Program-made: the position numbers and the translations under genes | Notes under the pieces: generated by a model | What the model saw: the letters and a program-made list of their open reading frames with translations, nothing else | Told to the model about the DNA's origin: nothing | Database searches by the model: none | Shown here: positions 24,199-32,450 of the stretch, piece after piece | How positions within the stretch are numbered: position 1 is the stretch's first letter | Layout of the letters: every line of letters starts with the position of its first letter | From: UBA4732 sp963823075 | GTDB lineage: Bacteria > Planctomycetota > Planctomycetia > Gemmatales > Gemmataceae | Direction: 5' to 3' | NCBI GenBank assembly: GCA_963823075.1 | Contig: CAWGKE010000014.1 | Coordinates: forward strand, 197,875-261,874 | DNA: 64,000 nucleotides

Positions 24199-24878
24199 AA
24201 CGGCGTCCCTTGGGTGCCGGGTTAGGGGCGTGCGTGGGACCGAACCTAATGTGCATTATCGCCACCGCGCGGCCCGCTCTGCAATGACAGATGCGTCTGT
24301 ATGCAATGAAATCCCTCGATCCGCAACGAAAATCGCCTTCCGGGAGGAATTACGAGGCGCGGTTGCAACGAGAGGTCGCCTCTCGTTCCGGACTGCCCTA
24401 TGCCTCGGCTGATCCTGGGGAGGATGCCCCTCTCGGGGACGATCTCCTTCACGAGGTGGCCGAGTTCGACCTCAACATGCACCAGCCTGACACCTCATGC
24501 TAGCTGGCCGCCTCCGTCCGGTGTTCGCCGGCCCGCTTGCTGAGGGGACGGAGGACCACCGGGAAGGTTCAGCCCACAATATCACTCTGATCCCGCCGTT
24601 GCTCCAGCCTCTTTACGAGCAGGCAGAGCCAGCCAGGCGTAAAGACTTCCAAACCCGCTGCCTCGACAGCTGGGACCGCTTGCTTCAGACGCGCGTCGGC
24701 GGGGTCCGAGAGTTGACGCTTTCTCTTGCTTCGGGATGGGTAGACTCATCGCCGCTTGCGCCGCTCACTCCGCCTCGCTGGCGAATGGCCCGAGGGTCCG
24801 TTCTACGATGCCGGCGTCTGGACAAGCACGGGACACTGGTTGCGTCCATGCTGAACCGGCATCCGTCCGGAATGGAAA
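24199..24878. other. Long region without a recognisable gene
   Basis: Only short, low-quality frames occur here on both strands. No RNA gene or terminal repeat is seen. It separates the degraded gene from the AbiE operator and may hold the remains of an older gene. Confidence 0.4.
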
Positions 24879-25022
24879 CTGTCAGAAAAACGTGGTCGAT
24901 TTTCTGACAGGAGATTTCCGCAAGTATTGGCCGAATAGCAACTTGTTTCAAATAAGCACCATCAGAAATCATGAATTCATGTCTTGCCTTCTGTCAGGAA
25001 AAGAGGTACACTTTTCTGACAG
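24879..25022 (+). promoter_or_regulatory. Two inverted-repeat operators upstream of abiEi
   Basis: CTGTCAGAAAA (24879-24889) faces TTTTCTGACAG (24900-24910). A second copy has CTGTCAGGAAAA (24991-25002) facing TTTTCTGACAG (25012-25022). The second ends 11 bases before the AbiEi ATG and is followed by GAGATGAG. AbiEi antitoxins are known to bind inverted repeats at their own promoter and repress it, so these are the expected autoregulatory sites. Confidence 0.8.
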
Positions 25023-25033
25023 GAGATGAGCCT

Positions 25034-25663
25034 ATGGACGCGAGTATTCAGGACACAATCGTTGATCGACTGCACCGCCAGGGGCGGGGTAAGGTATTCA
25101 CACCAAAAGACTTTCTGGACATCGGGAGCCGCGAGGCGGTCGATCAGGCCCTGTCGCGGCTTGCCAGGGCGGGGACGGTGCAGCGGCTCGGCCGCGGCCT
25201 CTACTGCTACCCGAAGATCAACAAGCGGCTGGGGATCGCCATTCCCCCAGATGTCGATGAGATCGCGGATGCGCTTGCCCGCCAGACCGGAAGCCGGATC
25301 GCTCCCTCGGGAGCGACGGCCGCGAACCGCCTCGGGCTTTCAACGCAGGTTCCTGCGAAGCCAGTGTACCTTACCGACGGCCGAAGCCGCCGGGTGCGGG
25401 TCGGCAACGTCGTCGTCGTGGTCAAGCACGTGTCTCCCAAAGAACTGCCGGTCGGCAACCGAACCAGCGCGACGGTGTTGCAGGCGCTGCGGCATCTCGG
25501 CAAGGACGCGGTCGATTCAACCGTCGTCAGCCGAATCCGCAAGGCCCTGTCGCCCAGGAATCGGTCCCGGTTGTTGCAGGATGCCCGTTATACGACCGAC
25601 TGGATCGCGGATGCGGTGCGGAAGATCGCCGGGGAGCAAGTGGAGGCGGTGAGTCATGGATGA
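25034..25663 (+). CDS. abiEi: AbiEi-type antitoxin (DUF6088 family)
   Basis: The 209-residue protein starts at the ATG at 25034, just after the double operator. The first 70 residues are a winged helix (SIQDTIVDRLHRQGRGKVFTPKDFLDIGSREAVDQALSRLARAGTVQRLGRGLYCYP). The rest is the family C-terminal domain (TGSRIAPSGATAANRLGLSTQVPAKPVYLTDGRSRRVRVGN, VLQALRHLGKD). It is the antitoxin and repressor of a type IV toxin-antitoxin/abortive-infection pair, neutralising AbiEii without binding it directly. Its stop overlaps the toxin start by 8 bases. Confidence 0.88.
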   Translation: MDASIQDTIVDRLHRQGRGKVFTPKDFLDIGSREAVDQALSRLARAGTVQRLGRGLYCYPKINKRLGIAIPPDVDEIADALARQTGSRIAPSGATAANRLGLSTQVPAKPVYLTDGRSRRVRVGNVVVVVKHVSPKELPVGNRTSATVLQALRHLGKDAVDSTVVSRIRKALSPRNRSRLLQDARYTTDWIADAVRKIAGEQVEAVSHG

Positions 25664-26690
25664 CGTTGCCCGACTGCCGGCCAGCGACCGAACGGACCTG
25701 TTCGCGGCGACTGCTGATCGGCGCGGGCTGAACACTGAAATCATCGAGAAGGACTTCTGGGTCTGCTGGACGCTCAAGCGGCTCTTCACCCTGCCCAACC
25801 CGCCCGCAGGCTTGCTCTTCAAGGGCGGCACCTCGCTGTCCAAGGTGTTCGGGGTCATCGAACGGTTTTCGGAAGATGTGGACCTGTCATTCGACCGGGC
25901 CGGGTTGGGCTTCGGCGGTGAAAGCGACCCGCTTAACGCTACTACGGGAAAACAACGCAAGCACGGCCTTGAAGCGCTGACCGAAACTTGCCAGCGGGTC
26001 ATCCGCGAACGGTTCCTGCCCCAACTTACGGTCGTGTTCCGCGATGCCCTGGGTGAACCGCCCTCGACGACGTGGGGTGTGGAACTGGCCGAAGATGACC
26101 CGGACGGTCAGACACTGCTGTTCCGCTACCCGGCGGCCATGCGGTCTCGCTCCGCCGATGAGCCGGCCTATATCCGGCCGGTCGTGCGGCTGGAGATTGG
26201 GGCGCGGTCGGACCACTGGCCGGCAGTCGAGGCGACGGTCACGCCTTACGCGGCGGCGGATTTCCCCGATGTGTTCAAGGAACCGGCGTGCAAAGTTCAC
26301 GTCCTGGCCGCCGAGCGGACGTTCTGGGAGAAGGCAACGGTGCTGCACATGTGGCACCACGCCCCGGCGGACAAGAAGTTCCGGGATCGGCAGTCGCGGC
26401 ATTACTACGACGTGGTGCGGTTGTACGAGCACGAGTTGGGAAAGGCCGCTATCAAGGACACCGACCTGTTGCTGAAGGTCGCCCGGCACAAGGAAGTATT
26501 CTTCCCCGCGGCCTGGGCGCGGTACGCCGATGCCAAGCCGGGCACGCTGCGAATCGTGCCTCCGGACGCCCGCCTGCCGGAGTTGGAGCAGGACTACCGA
26601 AAGATGCAGGAAATGATCTTCGGCGAACCGCCTGCCTTTGAGCACCTGCTCGAAGTGCTGCGGCAAATCGAACGCGATATCAACGGCTAG
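25656..26690 (+). CDS. abiEii: AbiEii nucleotidyltransferase toxin
   Basis: The intact 344-residue protein has the DNA-polymerase-beta-like nucleotidyltransferase signature of AbiEii: IIEKDFWVCWTLKRLF, then LLFKGGTSLSKVFGVIERFSEDVDLSF, with GGTS at 57-60 and the metal Asp pair D74/D76. Later conserved parts are ERTFWEKATVLHMWHH and RHYYDVVRLYEHE. Relatives transfer nucleotides to tRNA or other targets and arrest growth when phage infects. The gene overlaps abiEi, ensuring co-expression. No frameshift is present, so the pair looks functional. Confidence 0.92.
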   Translation: MDDVARLPASDRTDLFAATADRRGLNTEIIEKDFWVCWTLKRLFTLPNPPAGLLFKGGTSLSKVFGVIERFSEDVDLSFDRAGLGFGGESDPLNATTGKQRKHGLEALTETCQRVIRERFLPQLTVVFRDALGEPPSTTWGVELAEDDPDGQTLLFRYPAAMRSRSADEPAYIRPVVRLEIGARSDHWPAVEATVTPYAAADFPDVFKEPACKVHVLAAERTFWEKATVLHMWHHAPADKKFRDRQSRHYYDVVRLYEHELGKAAIKDTDLLLKVARHKEVFFPAAWARYADAKPGTLRIVPPDARLPELEQDYRKMQEMIFGEPPAFEHLLEVLRQIERDING

Positions 26691-26957
26691 CGCTACCAGT
26701 AGCGAGAAGCGTGGCCTGGTGTTAGACGACCGTCATCCGCGCGGCGGCGCATTTCCGCGCGGGGCCTGCGCGAGGCGACATCGAGAAGGATTGCTTTGTC
26801 AAGGAATCCCTGTCAAGGCTGTTCCGGAGGCGGTATCGGCACCCGGACCCCGTGGCGTGCCTACTCTGGCATATTGACCCGCGATCGGCTACTCTTGCGG
26901 GATGGAGGGCAGCCCATGTTCGCCTGATGAGGACGTTGAGCAAAAGGAAAAGAGTGA

Positions 26958-27623
26958 ATGAACGAAAAGGCGATCGTGATTTATTCGGGCGGCCTTGACT
27001 CGACGACCCTGCTCTACCACCTTCGTAACGCCGGGTACGAGTTGAAGGCCTTGTCGGTCAACTACGGTCAGCGACACCTGCACCGCGAGTTAGGTGCCGC
27101 CACGGCCGTCTGTCGCCGAATCGGCGTCGATCAGAGCGTCCTCGACCTTACCTCACTCGTGAGTTTCTTCGGACAGAACAGCTTGACGAATCTTTCGGTG
27201 GATGTGCCGGAAAGGCCATATGCACAGTCCACCATCCCGCTCACGACCGTGCCAAACCGGAACATGATCCTCCTGTCCGTGGGGATCGCTTGGGCGGTGA
27301 GCCTCTCGTTCGACGCGGTGGCCTTCGGCGCTCACTCTGGCCCGCGGACTAACTACCCTGACTGCTCGCCTGGCTTCGCCGAAGCGATGGATGGTGCGGC
27401 ACGCCAGTGCGACGAGCGGAATATCTCCGTACTCGCCCCATTTGTCACTTGGGGCAAGGGCGACATCGTGCGGCGAGGGGTTGAATTGGGCGTACCGTTT
27501 GAGTTGACTTGGTCCTGCTACAAGGGTGGAGAGAAACACTGCGGGCAGTGCGGAACATGCATCGACCGCCAGGAGGCCTTCAAGAAATGCGGACTTACGG
27601 ATCCTGCGGAGTACGAACGCTGA
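26958..27623 (+). CDS. queC: QueC, 7-cyano-7-deazaguanine (preQ0) synthase
   Basis: The 221-residue protein starts at the ATG at 26958 behind AAGGAAAAG. It shows the PP-loop SGGLDS (10-15), the NYGQRHLHRE motif, VPNRNMILLS, AFGAHSG and a C-terminal zinc site (SCYKGGEKHCGQCGTCIDRQEAF). QueC converts 7-carboxy-7-deazaguanine to preQ0 using ATP and ammonia. Its place at the left border of the Dpd island, with queE at the right border, says it feeds preQ0 to DNA modification as well as or instead of tRNA queuosine. It is convergent with the DGQHR gene, with a 15-base gap. Confidence 0.96.
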   Translation: MNEKAIVIYSGGLDSTTLLYHLRNAGYELKALSVNYGQRHLHRELGAATAVCRRIGVDQSVLDLTSLVSFFGQNSLTNLSVDVPERPYAQSTIPLTTVPNRNMILLSVGIAWAVSLSFDAVAFGAHSGPRTNYPDCSPGFAEAMDGAARQCDERNISVLAPFVTWGKGDIVRRGVELGVPFELTWSCYKGGEKHCGQCGTCIDRQEAFKKCGLTDPAEYER

Positions 27624-27638
27624 CCCACAGGCGAAGGC

Positions 27639-28793
27639 TCAATTGGACGTAGGCTCTTCGTCGGCAAGATGGTCGAGTTGATTCACGTCGATCAGGCCCA
27701 TTCCTTCATACCAAGGGATTTCCGCACGCTTGTTCCTCGCGACGAGCGACAGGGCCTCCATAACGAGATCTCGACCAACACGCGTGTCGAGGCTGCTCGC
27801 TGTCCAACCGACGGTCCAGAACTGCTCCTCCTGGAAAGTGAGCAGTTGATTGACCCGTTTCCGCACAGCATCCGGATCGGCGATATCGAGTTCGCCCCAG
27901 TCGTACGCGGACACCAGAGCGTCGGTGAGGTAGGCGGACATGCAGACGATTCCCACCTTGCTCAAGAGCCGCGACTTCGTATCTGGCGTCCACGGCTCCG
28001 GCCACTTCAGACGAACCGTGTCCCAGATCGTGAAGAAGTACGTGACGACCGTTTCCTCGTCGTTGAATTCACGAACCTTCCGCCGCTGAATGTCGGCAAC
28101 CGCGGCTTCGATGGCCGCAGGCTTCACCACTTTCTGATCAGTGCGGTTTGACGGCCAGTCGATGAACCCGCGGAACGGACTGGCCTCGTCATTGTCAGCG
28201 AAGCCGACGTACTCGTAGCGTGGATCGAGGTTCAGCCGGACTTTGCGCAGGCGATCATCGAGATCCTCCTTCTTGTAGTCGAGGGCAAGCGCACGGATGT
28301 GGTCGGTCGAGACCTTGGAAGCCTTGTTGTTTATCACCAGGAACTGGAACGCGATCTCCATGTCATTCGCGCCGAGCAGGGCGATGACGTTCACCCGCAG
28401 GTTCGGATCGAGTTCGGTCATGCCGAGAACCCTGTGCTGTCCATCGACAATGAACCCTGGCTTCTTGCCCTCTTCATACGTGATTGTGAGTAACTGGAGT
28501 TCAGGTGGAGCCTTCTTCCCCACCGGCTTGAACGCCTCCGGTGGGAGGTTCAAGTTCACGATGATGCCGCTGGGAATCGTGTTCCGTGGGTCGAGTTCGA
28601 GGAATCGGCGCACCGCAAGCAGCTTCGACTTGTTCACCGCCCGCTGCGGGGCACCGGGTTGATCGGTGAGCCTCTTGATGTCTGCCCACTTGAGGATGTC
28701 GCCGACGTGCGCGGCGAAGGCGCAGAATTCAGGGCTCTGTTCCCCCGCACGTTGAGAGTGAACGATGCACGGATAGATGATCGACTCAGGCAT
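27639..28793 (-). CDS. DGQHR-domain protein (DndB/ParB-like)
   Basis: An intact 384-residue protein starts at the ATG at 28793 behind GAAGGAG. The core motif FIVDGQHRVLG is at residues 114-124 (D117-R121), followed by LRVNVIALLGANDMEIAFQFLVINNKASKVSTDHIRAL, typical of the DndB/DGQHR family. The C-terminal part is helical. Family members include the Dnd repressor DndB and Dpd protein DpdB, and are ParB/nuclease-like folds. It follows an HNH nuclease gene by 13 bases and is distinct in sequence from the two DpdB copies in the island, so it is probably a separate accessory protein. Confidence 0.8.
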   Translation of the reverse strand: MPESIIYPCIVHSQRAGEQSPEFCAFAAHVGDILKWADIKRLTDQPGAPQRAVNKSKLLAVRRFLELDPRNTIPSGIIVNLNLPPEAFKPVGKKAPPELQLLTITYEEGKKPGFIVDGQHRVLGMTELDPNLRVNVIALLGANDMEIAFQFLVINNKASKVSTDHIRALALDYKKEDLDDRLRKVRLNLDPRYEYVGFADNDEASPFRGFIDWPSNRTDQKVVKPAAIEAAVADIQRRKVREFNDEETVVTYFFTIWDTVRLKWPEPWTPDTKSRLLSKVGIVCMSAYLTDALVSAYDWGELDIADPDAVRKRVNQLLTFQEEQFWTVGWTASSLDTRVGRDLVMEALSLVARNKRAEIPWYEGMGLIDVNQLDHLADEEPTSN

Positions 28794-28806
28794 GGGGTTT
28801 GCTCCT

Positions 28807-29640
28807 TCAGACCAATGGTACTTGTTCGTCGTGGTTTTCGAGGTTGAAGAAATCGCCAGCATCGTGCTGGGTTACAATCCGGACGTCAGTCCAGGGACCA
28901 ATCTCCATGAAGGCCGTTTTGAGAGTCTTGTTATGCAAGGCGGCGTACGTCTGTGCGGCCCGATAGTGCATGGCGAATTTGTAGATATTGTCGATCTCCC
29001 GGAGGTTGTTTGCCTTCGGTCCAACGCCCAGGACGAGCGCCTGCACGTTCACCTGTGACCAGCTGGCGAAGTCCCGTTTGATCCGTGAATTGCAGTCGGC
29101 GCAGCAGGGCAGGAAGTTGTCTTCGATGCTGTCCCCGCCGTACATTCGTGGCCAGACGTGTTCGCACGTATATGTGAAGCGTTGGTGCGTTCGGGTGAAA
29201 TCCAACGCGGCCTGACACATGTAGCAGTGCGGGTGCTGACGCTGAGCCCACCTCTCGAACCGGTTGAGGAGACCATCAGACGCGGGCCGCCGCGCGACAA
29301 CGACGGCTTGTTCTGCCAGACGGTAGACGCGGTTAACTCGCTCCCCCCTCTGTCCGATCGTGTCCTGGATGAAGTCCTCATAGGCTTGTTGGAACAACGG
29401 ATCGCTCACCGGGTTCCGATCAGCGAACGACGACCCCGCGACGACCAACCGACCGGTGAGGTTCACCGCTGCAATCTGCTGGAAGAGATCGATAAGTTCT
29501 AACGCTCGGCCGGTCGCTTTAAGCGTTTCCCGCGCTTCTTCCCAGGCCTGCGTGTCGATGAATTCGGAGCGCAGATGGAGGTAGAGTTTCTCGCCAGCAG
29601 TGACGCCGTCGTACCGGTACAGCAGTCGCTTCAACCGCAT
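28807..29640 (-). CDS. HNH endonuclease
   Basis: A 277-residue intact frame starts at the ATG at 29640. The C-terminal half carries a zinc-stabilised HNH fold: C139-x-x-C142, then FTYTCEHVWPRMYGGDSIEDNFLPCCADCNSRI with E160-H161 as the metal/catalytic pair, N175, and C180/C183. The first 130 residues are helical and without known motif. It lies 28 bases after dpdD and 13 before the DGQHR gene, so all three are likely one transcript. A DNA-cleaving role in restriction is the natural reading, but HNH nucleases are not a core Dpd component that I know of. Confidence 0.85.
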   Translation of the reverse strand: MRLKRLLYRYDGVTAGEKLYLHLRSEFIDTQAWEEARETLKATGRALELIDLFQQIAAVNLTGRLVVAGSSFADRNPVSDPLFQQAYEDFIQDTIGQRGERVNRVYRLAEQAVVVARRPASDGLLNRFERWAQRQHPHCYMCQAALDFTRTHQRFTYTCEHVWPRMYGGDSIEDNFLPCCADCNSRIKRDFASWSQVNVQALVLGVGPKANNLREIDNIYKFAMHYRAAQTYAALHNKTLKTAFMEIGPWTDVRIVTQHDAGDFFNLENHDEQVPLV

Positions 29641-29668
29641 GGAACACTTCCCATCTTGAAGCAGAGAC

Positions 29669-31923
29669 TCAGCGTACCCTCAGATGCTCACGGACGGCAC
29701 GCAGCAGGCTCGCTGCTCCCTTGCCACTCGGGCGAAGCGTCGGCCTGTCTTCGGGCCGGTTCGCGGCAATGCAGGCCGTCGCGGCGTGTTTCGCGCTGCC
29801 GATCGCGACGAGGAAGAGGTCGGCCTGCCGAGCAAGCTGCTTGAGCCGGCTGGTCGCCACAAGGTCATGGCAGAGGTTCACCCGCACGCCCGGAGCCCGC
29901 GATTCCAGGACGGTCTTGAATTGCTTGCCCGCGCTCTCGGTGAGTGTGTATACCGCAACTGACATGGTATTCAGGGCGGCGAGCATGTCACCGGCCTGAA
30001 CCGCTTCGGCTGGAGCGGCGGCCGGCAGGTATTGACCGAGGAGGTCCGTCTCACCCAGGTCCGCGGCCGAGAGCCGCAGCAACTCCCATTGTTCCGGTTC
30101 GACATACCGCATGAAGGTCGTCACGCGATCAAGGAGCGCGACGAAGAACGAACGCCGCGCCATCGTGTCGGCGCAAGGATGAGAGACGAGCAGCGCCAGT
30201 GCGTCGATCGCCCAGTCAAGCGTCACCGGAGCGGCGAACCTCGCCCACAGCTCCTTCAGGTAGGTTACGATTTCGCCGTACTCACCTTGGGCGGCCGTGC
30301 CGAGCGTGAGTGCAGCGTCGAGCAGTTCGTTCCACACGACGAGGTCGGCACGGCCTCCCTCAGTGCTAAAGAAGAGGAGGTCGAGGAGATGGCGGTATAC
30401 GGCCTTCAGCGCGGGGTTGGGCCAGGCCGAATCCTTCTGGAAGAAGGCAAGCAGATGGGGAAGGCACTCACGCAGCACGTGCTCGGCGGCCTGGGACCGC
30501 GCCTCCCCGAGTTTGGCCGCGAGTTGGCCCGCGGCCTCCGGCTGTGCAAGGAACTTGGCGACCGACCATTCATCCGCGGCACGACGGGCGATCTCGTGCG
30601 AGCCATTTCGTCCTCCGTGGCGGTCGAGGTGATCGAGCCAGGAAGTCCAGTCTACCGGCACGGGCTGGGATTCACCCTCCTCGGTGGTTTGGCCCGACGC
30701 ATCCTCCTGCACGTTGTCCCAGAGTTGTTGATTCACCCGCCTGGTGAGAAAGGCATCTCTTTCCGCCTCGCCCAGGCCGTTCACGGCCGCGACGGCCGCT
30801 GCCTTCGCATCCAGTGTCCCCAGTTCAAAGGCACATTCACAGAGTAGGCGGGCTTGCAGGGCCGACGGGGGAGCAGCCTTGGCCAGCGCGAATGCGCGGT
30901 CGAAGTTGCTTCGTAGCGCTGCCTCGCCTGCGAGGGCGAGTACGTCGCCCTCGACCATGGGGGCGGGTGCGGGGCCAGCCAGCGCCCCGATCTGTTTGAG
31001 ATATTCCCGGTCCTCGGAGCCGAGATCCGCGAGTGTGAGGAGTTCGTCGCGGAGGAGCAGGTCGGGAGGATCCTGGCCGACCGACAGGAGCATGAATGCC
31101 TTCACCGTTTCTGGCGAATGCATTCCGGCACGGGATGCCAGGAGGAAGCCGAAGCGACCGACAACATCGGTGCGGAACGCCGCCACTGCCCCTGGCGGGT
31201 CGGGCGGATCCTCGAAGCGGGCCAGGTGCGTGTGGTAGACCGCTCGCAGCAGGGCCTCTGTGACCGCGGCAGGCCGGCGGAGTCGCAACAGATCGGGGAG
31301 TTCGGGGAGCGCGAGCAGGTCGGCCCAACGGCGAAAGGCCGCGAGCAGCTGCACCCGAAGGTAGAGCAGGTTCACGCCGTCGAGGTGGTAGTGTTCACGC
31401 AGCCGAGTCAGGCACTCCTCGGCGGCTACGATGTCCCCCGCGTGCAGCGCCATGTAGAAGTCGCGCAGCACCCGGCCGACAGGGGCCGGTGTCGCCCGCT
31501 CGCGTGGCTCCGCGCCGTTCCCAGACCTTGCGCATCCGCTCAACCGCTCGCCAGATCTCAACCGGGTCCCCGCCGCGGAACTTGTAGGCCCGCCCGGCCG
31601 TGAGATCCTGCACCGCCTGGTCGATGGGGTCGCTGAGGTCGAGCCGCGCCACCTGCCCCCGGAAGGTCGTGTAGGTGGGACCGACGAACGCCGTCAGGCT
31701 CTCACCGAGCGCGGTCAGCTGCCGGTCGTCGAAAGCAAGCCCATACCAGTCCACCACCTTGCCCTCCCGCCAGCAAGGTAACACGGTCGGGATGGACTCG
31801 GCGCGGGTGAGTCGCTCAGCCCAGATGCGGATCTCCGGCTTGCTGTCCTGCCGTAGTTGGTTAGGGGCGGCGAAGAATCGCCCCAGGAAAGCCTGGATCT
31901 CTGGGCGCTAGCGGGTCGCTCAT
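29669..31923 (-). CDS. dpdD: DpdD-like protein (about 750 aa, two frameshifts)
   Basis: The start is the ATG at 31923, overlapping the dpdK stop as ATGA. The frame shifts within the first 15 codons into EIQAFLGRFFAAPNQLRQDSKPEIRIWAERLTRAESIPTVLPCWREGKVVDWYGLAFDD. It shifts again near 31500 into the long part VGRVLRDFYMALHAGDIVAAEECLTRLREHYHLDGVNLLYLRVQLL and continues to 29669. The middle is all-helical with TPR-like character. The C-terminus (NTMSVAVYTLTESAGKQFKTVLESRAPGVRVNLCHD...LARQADLFLVAIGSAKHAATACI) looks like a Rossmann-type domain. Its length and its position at the end of the dpdE-K operon match DpdD, a Dpd restriction-arm protein of unknown activity. Confidence 0.7.
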
Positions 31924-32450
31924 CGGACTTCCCCTCCCCAGCGGTTGGCGAAGAGGATGCGGTTCTCGGCGACGAATGGGGGGTCCACGCTATAGTGGAT
32001 CGCCTCCTCGTTCAGCGAGATGCCGCTGAAGGTGAAGTTCATGGATCCCGAGAGGTAGAAACCGTCGCCGAGGATCCCCTTCTCGTGGAGTTCCTGGGCG
32101 GAGTGCAGCCGTAGCGGGAACCCCTCTGGCTCGGCAATGCGCCGCATGCGGTCGAGGAATGCGTCGTTATGGTCGTCGGGCCGGGTTGCGATATGCACCG
32201 TGGTCCCAAGCTCCAGGAGCTTGCCCAGCACCTGGCTCAAGCCGACCTGCATCTCGCCCAGCTTGGCTCCAGGGACAGGAATCCGTTGGACCGGTTGTCG
32301 ATCACGGGGATATCCGAGACCCACGGGGAAACGAGCCAGAGACAGCCGCTTGGGCAGAGCAACTCTGCGGTGAACACAACTTGGAGCAGGTCAGGCAGCC
32401 TGCCGCGCACTGGCCCGCGTGTGGATGATGCGGCTCCGTGCCGTGGTCAT
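31920..32450 (-). CDS. dpdK: DpdK, phospholipase-D-like nuclease (two frameshifts)
   Basis: The start is the ATG at 32450, overlapping the dpdJ stop. After MTTARSRIIHTRASARQAA the frame shifts to LPDLLQVVFTAELLCPSGCLWLVSPWVSDIPVIDNRSNGF. Near 32285 it shifts to GAKLGEMQVGLSQVLGKLLELGTTVHIATRPDDHNDAF. The PLD signature follows: LHEKGILGDGFYLSGSMNFT, an HxK(x)4D motif plus GSxN. One HKD motif in about 176 residues fits small PLD nucleases that dimerise. DpdK is the presumed nuclease of the Dpd restriction arm. Confidence 0.82.

Noticed and set aside
24230..24907. Several short frames before the AbiE operator
   Set aside because: None has a ribosome site, conserved motif or consistent codon pattern, and they overlap each other on both strands.
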